Source of the DNA: Chitinophaga rhizophila
GTDB taxonomy: Bacteria > Bacteroidota > Bacteroidia > Chitinophagales > Chitinophagaceae
Direction: 5' to 3'
DNA: 64,000 nucleotides
NCBI RefSeq assembly: GCF_019492185.1
Contig: NZ_JAICCF010000003.1
Location: 310,001-374,000 of the forward strand
Position 1 is the first letter of the stretch, and each line of letters starts with the position of its first letter. Of the stretch, positions 26,057 to 34,704 are shown piece by piece. A model generated the notes under the pieces. The model did no database searches. It had not been told where the DNA came from and saw nothing but the letters and a program-made list of their open reading frames with translations. Made by a program: the position numbers and the translations under genes.

Positions 26057-27505
26057 TTAGTTAGCGTCCCACCACATTTTCTCAGTTACGAGTTTCGCAC
26101 CTGGGAAACTAGGGTTTCTGGTTACTTCCTGGTTTGGATACAGGAAGCGTACAGGCCATTGTCCTGCACCAAGTACGGAGGAAACAGATTGAACGAAGAA
26201 TGAAGGGTAACCGGTACGGCGCCATTCAGTCCACGCTTCAAAGTTCTGGTTACCACACATTGCAAAGTATTTCTGCGTGATGATAGCCTGGATCTGTGCT
26301 TCTTCAGTAGCAGGGAATGCTGCAACTGTGTTGGTAATAAAAGTACCAGGAGCAACATCGTAAGCTTCAAAGCTTGCAGTAATACCTGCCTGATAAAGAT
26401 TTCTTGCATTTGCACCTGGTAACCAACCACGTGCAGCAGCTTCAGCCTGCAGGAAATAGCTTTCAGCAGCAGACATAAACTTAACAGGAGCGGTAGCAGA
26501 TGCAGCCTCCCTTGCAGAAGCACCTACAACTGAAGATGGAATGGAAAAGTTATAAGTCCATTTAATCCTGAAGCTACCCTGTGGAATACCTGTTATACCA
26601 GTAGTATCCGTATCAGGTTTGTAAAACACACTTACACGAGGATCGCCTGCGGCATTCATCTGATCAGTAGCAGTTTTACTTGCCACCAGGTTCTGGGTGA
26701 AATTCAGACCCAGGATTTCAGCATACAGTGGATTGTTATTACCACCTGCTGCCACGTAGTCGATCTTTGCATCTTCAGTCAGGAATGAAGCTCCGCTGAG
26801 AGCAGCTATACCATTGCTTGCTCTGGTCGGATCGATCTCAGAAAGCCTCATATAAGCACGCAGTTTCAGCGTGTTACCAAAAGCAATCCATTTGTTCATA
26901 TCACCGCCAAAGATCAGGTCATCTTCACCAGGACCGGCAGTTGAAGCCGGATCGATGTTTTCCAGACCTCTGTCTATCATAGCAAAGATGCTATCATAAA
27001 CTACTTTCTGCGCATCATACTTAGGTGCAATTACGTTATCTGAGAATGCCTTAACCGCATCAGCAACTGGTACGTCTCCGAATGCATCGGTAAGTACCTG
27101 AAACTGATAAGCCTTCAGCAACTCTGCAATCGCAGCATATTGGGCCAACCTGGTAGAGTTTGCATTATTAACGATTACCTGCAGATCCTGTAGTGCGCCG
27201 GCATATGAAATCAGCCATGGTCTGTCAAAATCAGTTGCCTGAACATTGTACTGATCTGTAGTAGTATACTGGGAGTTAGATACACCCTGCGTCCAGTATT
27301 GCGCCCATATACCACCGGTTATCTGAAAGCTACCACCTACTACCATTGCTGTTGCCGCCTGTGCCGATGGCAGCAGATAAGCCGGGTCAAGGTCATCTAC
27401 TTTTGTTGGATCATCATTTATGTCCAGATATTTGCTACAACCCGCCAGCGACAGTGCTACGACTGCAAGCATGCCTGCTGTGGATCTGATTATGCTTTTT
27501 TTCAT
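26057..27505 (-). CDS. SusD/RagB-family nutrient-binding lipoprotein, SusD-like_2 type (pair 3)
   Basis: From the ATG at 27505 the protein has 482 residues with lipobox LAGC (Cys23). The opening YLDINDDPTKVDDLDPAYLLPSA and the closing FLYPNQEVTRNPSFP...MWWDAN are characteristic of the SusD-like_2 group, which differs from classical SusD of pairs 1 and 2. The frame extends four codons upstream to a TTG, but the ATG gives a proper signal peptide. It follows its SusC partner by about 22 bp. The ligand is unknown; the subfamily is often paired with long SusC proteins like the one here. Confidence 0.93.
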   Translation of the reverse strand: MKKSIIRSTAGMLAVVALSLAGCSKYLDINDDPTKVDDLDPAYLLPSAQAATAMVVGGSFQITGGIWAQYWTQGVSNSQYTTTDQYNVQATDFDRPWLISYAGALQDLQVIVNNANSTRLAQYAAIAELLKAYQFQVLTDAFGDVPVADAVKAFSDNVIAPKYDAQKVVYDSIFAMIDRGLENIDPASTAGPGEDDLIFGGDMNKWIAFGNTLKLRAYMRLSEIDPTRASNGIAALSGASFLTEDAKIDYVAAGGNNNPLYAEILGLNFTQNLVASKTATDQMNAAGDPRVSVFYKPDTDTTGITGIPQGSFRIKWTYNFSIPSSVVGASAREAASATAPVKFMSAAESYFLQAEAAARGWLPGANARNLYQAGITASFEAYDVAPGTFITNTVAAFPATEEAQIQAIITQKYFAMCGNQNFEAWTEWRRTGYPSFFVQSVSSVLGAGQWPVRFLYPNQEVTRNPSFPGAKLVTEKMWWDAN

Positions 27506-27527
27506 CTTTGTGTACAACGTTTAAACA

Positions 27528-30500
27528 TTAAAAGGTTACCCTAACATTGAAACCGAAGTTTCTGAGAGATGGCTGAGCAGTGTAGTCAAAACCTTGCTCA
27601 TTACCAGCGCCACCTGAGTTAACCTCTGGGTCAGCATACTGGTTTTTAGCCCACAGTGCCAGGTTGTTACCAAACAGACCAAGCGTCAGATCACCAAATG
27701 GAGTTCTGTTTAACACGCTTCTTGGAATACGATAGGTCAGGCTTGCTTCACGCAGTCTGATATAAGACGCATCCAGTACCTGCTGGCCAGCCGGCTGATA
27801 TGGCACATAATCCTGGGCAACATATTTAACTGATGTATTAGGTACAAATTTACCAGTACCATCGTCAACAACTGAATTAGGGTAGATATCTCCGTTACGA
27901 TCCATTGATGCAGAGTAAGCGGATGTTCCTACGAAGTCAGTGATTGTCTTGGTACGGGAGAAGAATTTACCACCCTGTTTGGTATCAAACAGCATGCTGA
28001 AGTTAAATCCTTTGTAACCTGCATTAACTCCCCAGGAAGCCTGGTATTTTGGATTGTATGAACCCAGATAAATTGCCTGTGTAGAGTTTAAAGGAATACC
28101 TGTTCTTGGATTCACTATTACACGGCCCTGGTCATCACGACGCAGGTCTGTAGCGTAGAAGGTACCATAAGGCAGGCCCTTTGCAGCTACGATACTCATA
28201 CCACTGTAACCACCAATTACTATCTGGTTAGCTATATCTAGGTCAACAACTTCGTTGACGTTCCTGGTGAAGGTACCAAACAGTTCCAATGAAAAACCGG
28301 AAGCAGTTCTGATTGGCGTTCCTCTTACACCAACTTCCACACCTTTGTTCTCTACTACGCCTGTGTTCAGTGTTTTCTGAGTAGAACCAGTAGATGGTGC
28401 TAAAGGCACGTTAATAATCTGGTTTTTTGACTTGTTGATATAGTAAGAGAAGTCTATTGACAATCTGTTATCCAGGAAGTTCAATTCAGTACCTACTTCA
28501 AATGCAGTAGTAATCTCCGGCTGCAGATTAGCGTTACCAATCAGGTTAGATAAAGTATAACCGTTAATACTGTTGAAAGGGAAAGTAGTTGAACCGAATC
28601 CACCGTTGATAATAGTTCTTTCGTAGTAAGTCTGTAACAGGTATGGATCGGCATCGTTACCCACTTTCGCCCAGCTGGAACGTAATTTACCATAGCTGAG
28701 GATACGGCCTAACTGTGAATCCTTGAACAGTTCAGAGAATACAAATGAACCGTTCACACTTGGATAGAAGAAAGAGTTGTTCTGTTTAGGCAGTGTGGAA
28801 GACCAGTCGTTACGCGCAGTGGCACCAACATACAAGATGTTTTTGTAAGACAGGTTTAATTCACTGTATACACCTACCAGACGACGTCTTGACAGACGAT
28901 CATTCTGTATAATCGGTCCATCACTGTTATCGAAGCTATACCAACCTGGAATTACCAGACCGTTATCATTCGTTTTTAACTCTGTTGTATTGAGTCTACG
29001 CTGACGGATGTTATTACCTACCATCAAAGACGCTTTGAAGTCAGGACCGAAGTCTTTCTTCGCAGTCACCATGAAGTCATGTACTACCTCAGCCAGGTCA
29101 TACTGATCCTTACCATAAGTACCTACGCTTGTCTGCGGATTTGAACTTGCGTAGAACTGCTCAGGACTATCATCAATCGGGTTGTAAGAGAACTTAGGTT
29201 GTTTGTATGTACGACGATCAGAATATACGTCAGCACCAACCCTCTCCAACAGGTCTAACCATGGGAGCGGCTTGTACTCTAAGGTGAAAGCACCTGTCAG
29301 CCTGTCCACATCATTCTGGTTGTTGAAGTTTTTCAGTGTGAAGTACGGGTTATATGAATAAACGCCGTAGTATCCATAGTAAGGAACTCCGTTTTCATCC
29401 TGCAGATTACCGAAGCTATTATAAGGATTGTTAAGGTCGCCCATTTTATCCAGAGGAATATCACGTGGTGTCTGCAATACCTGATCGTATACAGATCCAT
29501 CTGCCTGACCACCCTGGATCATGCGTGCGCTGATCTTATTATAATTGAAGGAAACTGAGCTCGTAATCTTATTGCTCAGCTCTGCGGTACCATTGAAACG
29601 TACACCATATTTGTTGTACTTATCATAGTTACCAGGCATCACTCCGTCAGAGTTCAGGCTGTTAAGTGACAAGTAATAAGTAGTCTTCTCACCAGCACCG
29701 GATAAAGCCAGATTTGTATTTGCTGCTTTTCCAAGCTCAAAGAAGTCTCTTACGTTATTTTTAGCGGCAGAGTAAGGTTTAATTTGTCTTACGCCATTGA
29801 TAGACTGACCCCATGGCGTTGGCGTACCTGTAAATGCAGGGCCCCAGCTCCAGTTCTCAATCGGATCATTATAGTACTCGTTATCGTCAATTCTATAACC
29901 CTGGCCATACTGATTCTGGAAATCAGGCAGTTTAGCCACGTTAGAGAACGTCACAGCAGAACTCAGCGTTACTTCGTTCTTTTTATTAGCATTTTGCTTA
30001 CCTCTTTTGGTAGTGATAATCAACGCACCGTTGGACGCACGTGAACCGTACAGCGCAGCAGCAGCAGGGCCCTTCAGCACAGTTACAGACTCAATGTCAT
30101 CCGGGTTAAGGTCGTTACCACGGTTACCAAAGTCTACGTTGGTCAGGCTGCTTTCGCCACCAGTGATACTTGAGTTATCAATTGGAATACCATCTACTAC
30201 CATCAGTGCCTGGTTGTTACCAGTGATGGAAGAACCACCTCTCAATACGATCCTGGAAGAGCTTCCCGGAGCATTGGCACTGGTGCTGATATTTACACCC
30301 GCAACTTTACCTGCAAGGGCGTTCAGCGGGCTGGAACTTTGACCTTTGGTCAGTTCGTCATTCTTTAAAGTTGGAGCTGCGTAACCCAGGGATGATTTGT
30401 CACGACGGATCGCGTTAGCGGTTACTACAGTTTCAGTCAGTTTGGTTACATCAGGGTAGAGAACCACATTGTGCTTAGCGCCCGAACCCAGCTTTATTTC

Positions 30501-30743
30501 CTGGTCCTTCATACCCACAAATTTCACAATCAGGGCATTCGCACCTTCCGGCACCTGAATGGTGTAGTCACCACTCACATTTGTTACTGTACCGGTCGTT
30601 GTACCTTTAACGATTATCGTAGCGCCGATCACCGGGCTTCCATCATCAGAGGAAGTAACCTTCCCTGTAATGGGGCGAGTCTGCGCAACCACCTGTCCAA
30701 CTACCACGATAGAGGGCAGGAGGAAAAATAAACTTTTCCTCAT
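27528..30743 (-). CDS. SusC/RagA-family TonB-dependent transporter (pair 3)
   Basis: 1071 residues, the longest of the three. Signal peptide (VVA-QT), CNA-B-like domain (about 24-105), VVTANAIRRDKSSLGYA linker, plug with IVLRGGSSITGNNQALMVVD and LKGPAAAALYGSRASNGAL, and a barrel ending in FGFNVRVTF. The LKGPAAAALYGSRASNG form of the plug motif marks the SusC branch that goes with SusD-like_2 partners. No STN domain. A 590-bp upstream region separates it from the transposase-like gene, which has the same orientation. Confidence 0.95.
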   Translation of the reverse strand: MRKSLFFLLPSIVVVGQVVAQTRPITGKVTSSDDGSPVIGATIIVKGTTTGTVTNVSGDYTIQVPEGANALIVKFVGMKDQEIKLGSGAKHNVVLYPDVTKLTETVVTANAIRRDKSSLGYAAPTLKNDELTKGQSSSPLNALAGKVAGVNISTSANAPGSSSRIVLRGGSSITGNNQALMVVDGIPIDNSSITGGESSLTNVDFGNRGNDLNPDDIESVTVLKGPAAAALYGSRASNGALIITTKRGKQNANKKNEVTLSSAVTFSNVAKLPDFQNQYGQGYRIDDNEYYNDPIENWSWGPAFTGTPTPWGQSINGVRQIKPYSAAKNNVRDFFELGKAANTNLALSGAGEKTTYYLSLNSLNSDGVMPGNYDKYNKYGVRFNGTAELSNKITSSVSFNYNKISARMIQGGQADGSVYDQVLQTPRDIPLDKMGDLNNPYNSFGNLQDENGVPYYGYYGVYSYNPYFTLKNFNNQNDVDRLTGAFTLEYKPLPWLDLLERVGADVYSDRRTYKQPKFSYNPIDDSPEQFYASSNPQTSVGTYGKDQYDLAEVVHDFMVTAKKDFGPDFKASLMVGNNIRQRRLNTTELKTNDNGLVIPGWYSFDNSDGPIIQNDRLSRRRLVGVYSELNLSYKNILYVGATARNDWSSTLPKQNNSFFYPSVNGSFVFSELFKDSQLGRILSYGKLRSSWAKVGNDADPYLLQTYYERTIINGGFGSTTFPFNSINGYTLSNLIGNANLQPEITTAFEVGTELNFLDNRLSIDFSYYINKSKNQIINVPLAPSTGSTQKTLNTGVVENKGVEVGVRGTPIRTASGFSLELFGTFTRNVNEVVDLDIANQIVIGGYSGMSIVAAKGLPYGTFYATDLRRDDQGRVIVNPRTGIPLNSTQAIYLGSYNPKYQASWGVNAGYKGFNFSMLFDTKQGGKFFSRTKTITDFVGTSAYSASMDRNGDIYPNSVVDDGTGKFVPNTSVKYVAQDYVPYQPAGQQVLDASYIRLREASLTYRIPRSVLNRTPFGDLTLGLFGNNLALWAKNQYADPEVNSGGAGNEQGFDYTAQPSLRNFGFNVRVTF

Positions 30744-31332
30744 AAGCTTTGTTGTTTCTGGTTGTTTAGTTTAAATATTCAATGAATAGAAAACACTTCT
30801 CTCAGGAAACCGACCACTGGCTCTGAAATAATAGCTGTCTTACGTTGATAAAACCTTATTGATAAAAATTACATCTACTGGTTCCCCGTTAATCGTCTGT
30901 CACGATAATATTGTCCTGGAAATCCTTCAAATAAATACATAGAGGGTGAGAAGCCAATTATGGCATTTTCTCATAAGCAATTACCCCGTCTCTTATTGTT
31001 TAACTTAATTTTAACGTTCAAATATAAATTAATTAACAGTATTTATTGCGAAATCCGGCTAACAAATTATATGTTACAACATTCCTTTAACGGTTTTTTA
31101 ACATAACTAGAAAAATAGTATTTGTAATTGTTAGAATCTCTTATACATACTGGTTACAAACCTCACGGGTTCAAGGGATCTACCTCCTACGGGTAACACT
31201 TTCCATTTAATAGGCAGGTGATAGGAATACCACCTGCGCGCTCATCAACCAAAATCTAAATCCGGGTTTTATCCAGATCTAAATAAAATCTATACTGCAT
31301 CACTGCAGCAATATCTTGTAGGAAAACGTTCA
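30744..31332. other. Leader/promoter region of SusCD pair 3
   Basis: 589 bp with no credible gene. It contains a candidate minus-strand promoter at 31019-31026 and an inverted repeat (gcaggtg at 31214-31220, cacctgc at 31231-31237, 10-base loop) downstream of the transposase-like gene without a T tract on either side. A leader of about 270 nt is implied if the promoter is right. Confidence 0.55.
31019..31026 (-). promoter_or_regulatory. Candidate promoter for susC pair 3
   Basis: On the minus strand TATATTTG matches the TAnnTTTG -7 consensus. No exact TTTG is present 19 bp upstream; the -33 position is TTTC-like. Confidence 0.35.
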
Positions 31333-32028
31333 TCAGGAAAGACTCAAAGGTTGTGTTTTAAGCAACTCCAACAGCGTCTCATATATGTCCTCATTCCTGT
31401 TATTATACCGAAACTCACATTCCTTTAAATGCAGGTATACTGTACTCCGGTTCAGCCCCTTAAACTTGGCCAAACGGTGCTTTGTAAGCCCCCAGAATGC
31501 GTCCACATCGTCTGCAACGCTTACAGTACCTTCGTTTTCCAGGTTATACAACCTATACTGCCCCAGGTCAACCACATTACTGAACCGGCGAATCCTTTCT
31601 GCAGCACCCTGCATCTCGAGAATAGATCGACTGCTCCGTACCACAGAATGTATCATCGATCTGCTCACATCCGGCAATATCTCAGTATGCAACCGGTCAG
31701 ACGACCTGTATATACCAAAAACTACCGGCTTAACAGTACGGCTTACTTCTGTTTTAACGGAAATGTCTCCCTCATCTGCTGAAGACGATGTGTGGCTGAT
31801 GCTACGTACAGGAGCTACAGAACGGTTGTGATTGTCGGAAGGCGATAGAGACTCGCAGTAACGGGCGATCTGCTGGCGGATCTTTTTGAGATAACTATTT
31901 ACGGTTACCCGGCTTACTCCACTAATGTTGGCAATCTGAGTGGCTGTAAGATCTTCGGCAAATAGCCGTAGTATCTCCTTAAATTTACGCTCAGAAAGGT
32001 GAGCGCCCTTTAAGTATTTGTTTTTCAT
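31333..32028 (-). CDS. IS1595-like transposase relative with degenerate catalytic site, possible DNA-binding regulator
   Basis: 231 residues. The N-terminus (about 11-56) is a strong helix-turn-helix (LTATQIANISGVSRVTVNSY), and the C-terminus (about 176-228) has the block AFWGLTKHRLAKFKG, YLHLKECEFRYNN and EDIYETLLELL seen in IS1595/ISXO2-type transposases. Family members carry Asp, Asp, His and Asn/Glu in between. Here the expected EVDESYFG-like stretch (about 65-76) is replaced by Ser/Asn/Val-rich sequence, the SDGWRG-like stretch by GAAERIRRF (141-149), and no His precedes the C-terminal block. The frame is intact, so either it is a domesticated DNA-binding protein or an early relic. No terminal inverted repeats were found around it. 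Residue matching is from memory of the family. Confidence 0.7.
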   Translation of the reverse strand: MKNKYLKGAHLSERKFKEILRLFAEDLTATQIANISGVSRVTVNSYLKKIRQQIARYCESLSPSDNHNRSVAPVRSISHTSSSADEGDISVKTEVSRTVKPVVFGIYRSSDRLHTEILPDVSRSMIHSVVRSSRSILEMQGAAERIRRFSNVVDLGQYRLYNLENEGTVSVADDVDAFWGLTKHRLAKFKGLNRSTVYLHLKECEFRYNNRNEDIYETLLELLKTQPLSLS

Positions 32029-32036
32029 GAACTAAA

Positions 32037-32064
32037 AGAGGTTAGAATGGCATTATAAACCTCT
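32037..32064. promoter_or_regulatory. Dyad in the leader of the transposase-like gene (candidate operator)
   Basis: agaggtt (32037-32043) and aacctct (32058-32064) are perfect 7-bp inverted arms with a 14-bp AT-rich centre, 9 bp upstream of the ATG at 32028. Arm centres are two helical turns apart, which suits a dimeric HTH protein. Confidence 0.4.
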
Positions 32065-32150
32065 CACTTTTTACCGGGTATCTAAGGGCCTTTTATACAA
32101 GCGGCGAATAAGGGATGATGAATGTAGCCCACTAGATTATTTGGCTATAA

Positions 32151-32190
32151 TAAAAACGCTCAATACTGATAATCATGTATTGAGCGTTTT
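32151..32190 (-). terminator. Terminator of the MMPL exporter gene
   Basis: Arms aaaacgctcaatac and gtattgagcgtttt (14 bp, perfect) with a 10-base loop; a TTTTTATTAT tract follows on the minus strand. Confidence 0.88.
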
Positions 32191-32215
32191 ACAAATATAT
32201 CTAAAGAAAGCCTCT

Positions 32216-34636
32216 TTAATCCTCTTTCTCCCTCTCGTTTAGCCCCAATTCAGACATCTCCAGATCCTTCTCTTCATCAAGCGTATTCCACAACTGTTTC
32301 TTCTTCGCCTTCTTCAGCAGGCTCTTCTCCATCCACAATAACAAAGCTGGTAAAATAGTCAGGTTAGTAATCATTGCCATTAACAGTGTTAAGGATGTTA
32401 ACCAGCCTAATGCCTTCGTTCCTCCAAATTCTGAGAAACTGAAGATCATAAATCCAGCCAGCAAAATCAGGGATGTATAGATGATACTCAGACCGGTCTC
32501 ATGAATCGTCTGCTTCACCGTTTCTGAAATGTCCAGGTTATGATGTGGCAACTCCTGTTTGAAGTTCACCAGGAAGCGGATAGTAACATCTATCGCTATA
32601 CCCAGCGCCACACTAAATACCAATACTGTCGATGGCTTTAAAGGTATATCCAGCCATCCCATTACGCCGGCTGTTACTGCCAACGGAATAATATTCGGTA
32701 TCAGTGATATAATCAGCATTCTCCAGGAACGGAACAGGTACAACATACAAAATATGATCAGTACAAATGCCAGCAGTATACTTTCCGTCAACCCGTTAAT
32801 AATAAACCGGCTACCCTCCAGGAAGATAACACTGGTACCTGTAAAACTTACCTGATACTGCGCAGTATCAAAAATAGCATCCACCTGCGGACGTAACGAA
32901 TCCAGTAACACTGGAAGCTTCGCAGAGCCTACATCGGCCATATTAACACTTACGCGCGCTACCTGCCTGGTACTATCCATAAATGATGATACCAGCTTTG
33001 TAAAAGCAGTCGCATTTCCTGCTGCATTGTTACCTCCCTTCATACGCAGGTATGGAGCCAGGAAGCCAATGTCAAACTGGTTAGGAACTGAGTAGTTAGA
33101 GCTGTCGCCGTTATAGTAAGCCTGCTTCGCAAACTTAATCCCTTCTGCTACCGACAATGGCCGGGCAAAGTCAGGCTGCTCCGCAATCAATTTAGACAGC
33201 TGATCCAGTTTCTCCAGCGTTTTAAGATTCACCACGCCGTTCTTCTTCCTCGTATCTACCGCTATCTCCAATGGCATAACGCCCTTGAAGTTCTGCTCGA
33301 AAAACTTCAGATCTGTATATAACTTGTCACTTGTAGGAATGTCATCCAGCATATGTGCTTCTGACTTCAGTTTCAACATACCTCCAATAGCACCAATTAC
33401 CATAACAATGGTCACGCCATATACCCATGGACGATACTTGAATACTAATGCAGTCAAACCGTCCAGTAAGGCCCTGAATGTACGGTTGTTCATGTAGTCA
33501 GTATGCTTCGTCTTCGGAGCCGGCAGATAACTCAATACCGATGGCAGGAATACAAATGAGATAGCAAAGATCAACATGATGTTCAAACCTGCTACTACGC
33601 CAAACTCTTTCAGTAACTCACTCTTCGTAAAGCAGAATACACCGAAACCAATGGCTGCTGTAAGGTTGGTAAACAAGGTAACAATACCCATGCGCTGTAT
33701 CATATGTACCAGCGCTCTGGTCTTATTATTATCCTTTGCATACTCAGTATGATACTTATTCAGGAAGTACACGCAGTTAGGTATACCAATCACCACGATC
33801 AATGGTGGTATAAGCCCCGTCAGCAATGTGATCTTATATCCAAACAATACAATTGTTGCTACTGACCATATCACACCTATAGCTACCACGATCATTGACA
33901 TCAATACAGAACTCAATGACCGGAAGAATATCAGTAATATTATTGCTGTCAGCACAAACGATAATTTCAGGAACAGATCCAGTTCCTTCTTTACCTTGTC
34001 AGCCATTAATGTACGTATCAACGGCAATCCGCTCATACGTACCTCAGTATGATGCGCTTCTCCGAATGCAGCGCCCAGTTTCATTACATTTTGTACTACT
34101 TCTGTACGGCGGGGCGTCATCATTACTCCCTTCCGGATGTTAATCATCATCAGGTAGGCATGTGTCTGCGGATTATACAGTAAGCCCTTATAGAAAGGCA
34201 GATTTGCCAGCGTACCAGCCAGGCTATCCAGCACCGCCTGTTGCTGAAGATCTCCACGGAACAGGGGCTCCGCTGCGAGTTTTCGTGTACTGTCATTCTT
34301 TACCAGGTTAATGGCAAATGGTATACTCAATACATTCTCTACAAATTCGACCTTCTTCAGATCCTCATTCAGTTTTACATAATCCTGAAAGAAGTCTTTC
34401 TGGAAAAAACTGTCTGTCTGGATCCCTATCACCATCATGTTGCCATCCTCTCCAAACAATTCACGGAATTTCACATATTCCTTGTATTTCTCATTATCCA
34501 GCGGTATAGATTTGTTGGCCTCATAGGAGAGTTCCACTTTGCTGGCGAAATAGGTCATCACTGCAGTGCTCAACAGTAATAAGACCAGGAGTGGTAACCG
34601 AAATTTCAATACGAATCCTGCTAAGCGTTGCCACAT
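32216..34636 (-). CDS. MMPL/RND-superfamily exporter
   Basis: 806 residues with the duplicated RND plan: TM1 at about 12-30, a periplasmic domain (about 40-215), a block of five TM helices (220-375), TM7 near 400, a second periplasmic domain (430-620), and a second helix block (625-770), then a charged cytoplasmic tail. These proteins export lipids, hopanoids or other hydrophobic molecules by proton antiport and are single polypeptides without a dedicated membrane-fusion partner nearby. Substrate unknown; lipid transport to the outer membrane is the common role of this subfamily (HpnN-like). It is divergent to porZ. Confidence 0.92.
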   Translation of the reverse strand: MWQRLAGFVLKFRLPLLVLLLLSTAVMTYFASKVELSYEANKSIPLDNEKYKEYVKFRELFGEDGNMMVIGIQTDSFFQKDFFQDYVKLNEDLKKVEFVENVLSIPFAINLVKNDSTRKLAAEPLFRGDLQQQAVLDSLAGTLANLPFYKGLLYNPQTHAYLMMINIRKGVMMTPRRTEVVQNVMKLGAAFGEAHHTEVRMSGLPLIRTLMADKVKKELDLFLKLSFVLTAIILLIFFRSLSSVLMSMIVVAIGVIWSVATIVLFGYKITLLTGLIPPLIVVIGIPNCVYFLNKYHTEYAKDNNKTRALVHMIQRMGIVTLFTNLTAAIGFGVFCFTKSELLKEFGVVAGLNIMLIFAISFVFLPSVLSYLPAPKTKHTDYMNNRTFRALLDGLTALVFKYRPWVYGVTIVMVIGAIGGMLKLKSEAHMLDDIPTSDKLYTDLKFFEQNFKGVMPLEIAVDTRKKNGVVNLKTLEKLDQLSKLIAEQPDFARPLSVAEGIKFAKQAYYNGDSSNYSVPNQFDIGFLAPYLRMKGGNNAAGNATAFTKLVSSFMDSTRQVARVSVNMADVGSAKLPVLLDSLRPQVDAIFDTAQYQVSFTGTSVIFLEGSRFIINGLTESILLAFVLIIFCMLYLFRSWRMLIISLIPNIIPLAVTAGVMGWLDIPLKPSTVLVFSVALGIAIDVTIRFLVNFKQELPHHNLDISETVKQTIHETGLSIIYTSLILLAGFMIFSFSEFGGTKALGWLTSLTLLMAMITNLTILPALLLWMEKSLLKKAKKKQLWNTLDEEKDLEMSELGLNEREKED

Positions 34637-34673
34637 ACGCGTCCTTATAATTTTAGTAGGGCGTAAAGGTAAT

Positions 34674-34681
34674 CAAAGTAA
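34674..34681 (-). promoter_or_regulatory. Candidate promoter for the MMPL gene
   Basis: TTACTTTG on the minus strand matches TAnnTTTG at seven of eight positions, 38 bp before the ATG. It sits back-to-back with the porZ promoter candidate. Confidence 0.3.
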
Positions 34682-34692
34682 TAACATATAAC

Positions 34693-34700
34693 TATTTTTG
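34693..34700 (+). promoter_or_regulatory. Candidate promoter for porZ, implying a leaderless mRNA
   Basis: TATTTTTG fits TAnnTTTG and its last base is only four bases from the porZ ATG at 34705. Transcription would begin at or next to the start codon. Confidence 0.45.
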
Positions 34701-34704
34701 ATGC

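Noticed and set aside
31168..31195. GGTTCAAG resembling a tRNA T-arm
   Set aside because: No matching stem, no acceptor or anticodon arm; no tRNA gene could be supported anywhere in the window.
32192..32199. TATATTTG (minus) as promoter of the transposase-like gene
   Set aside because: Transcripts would run at once into the MMPL terminator at 32151-32190.
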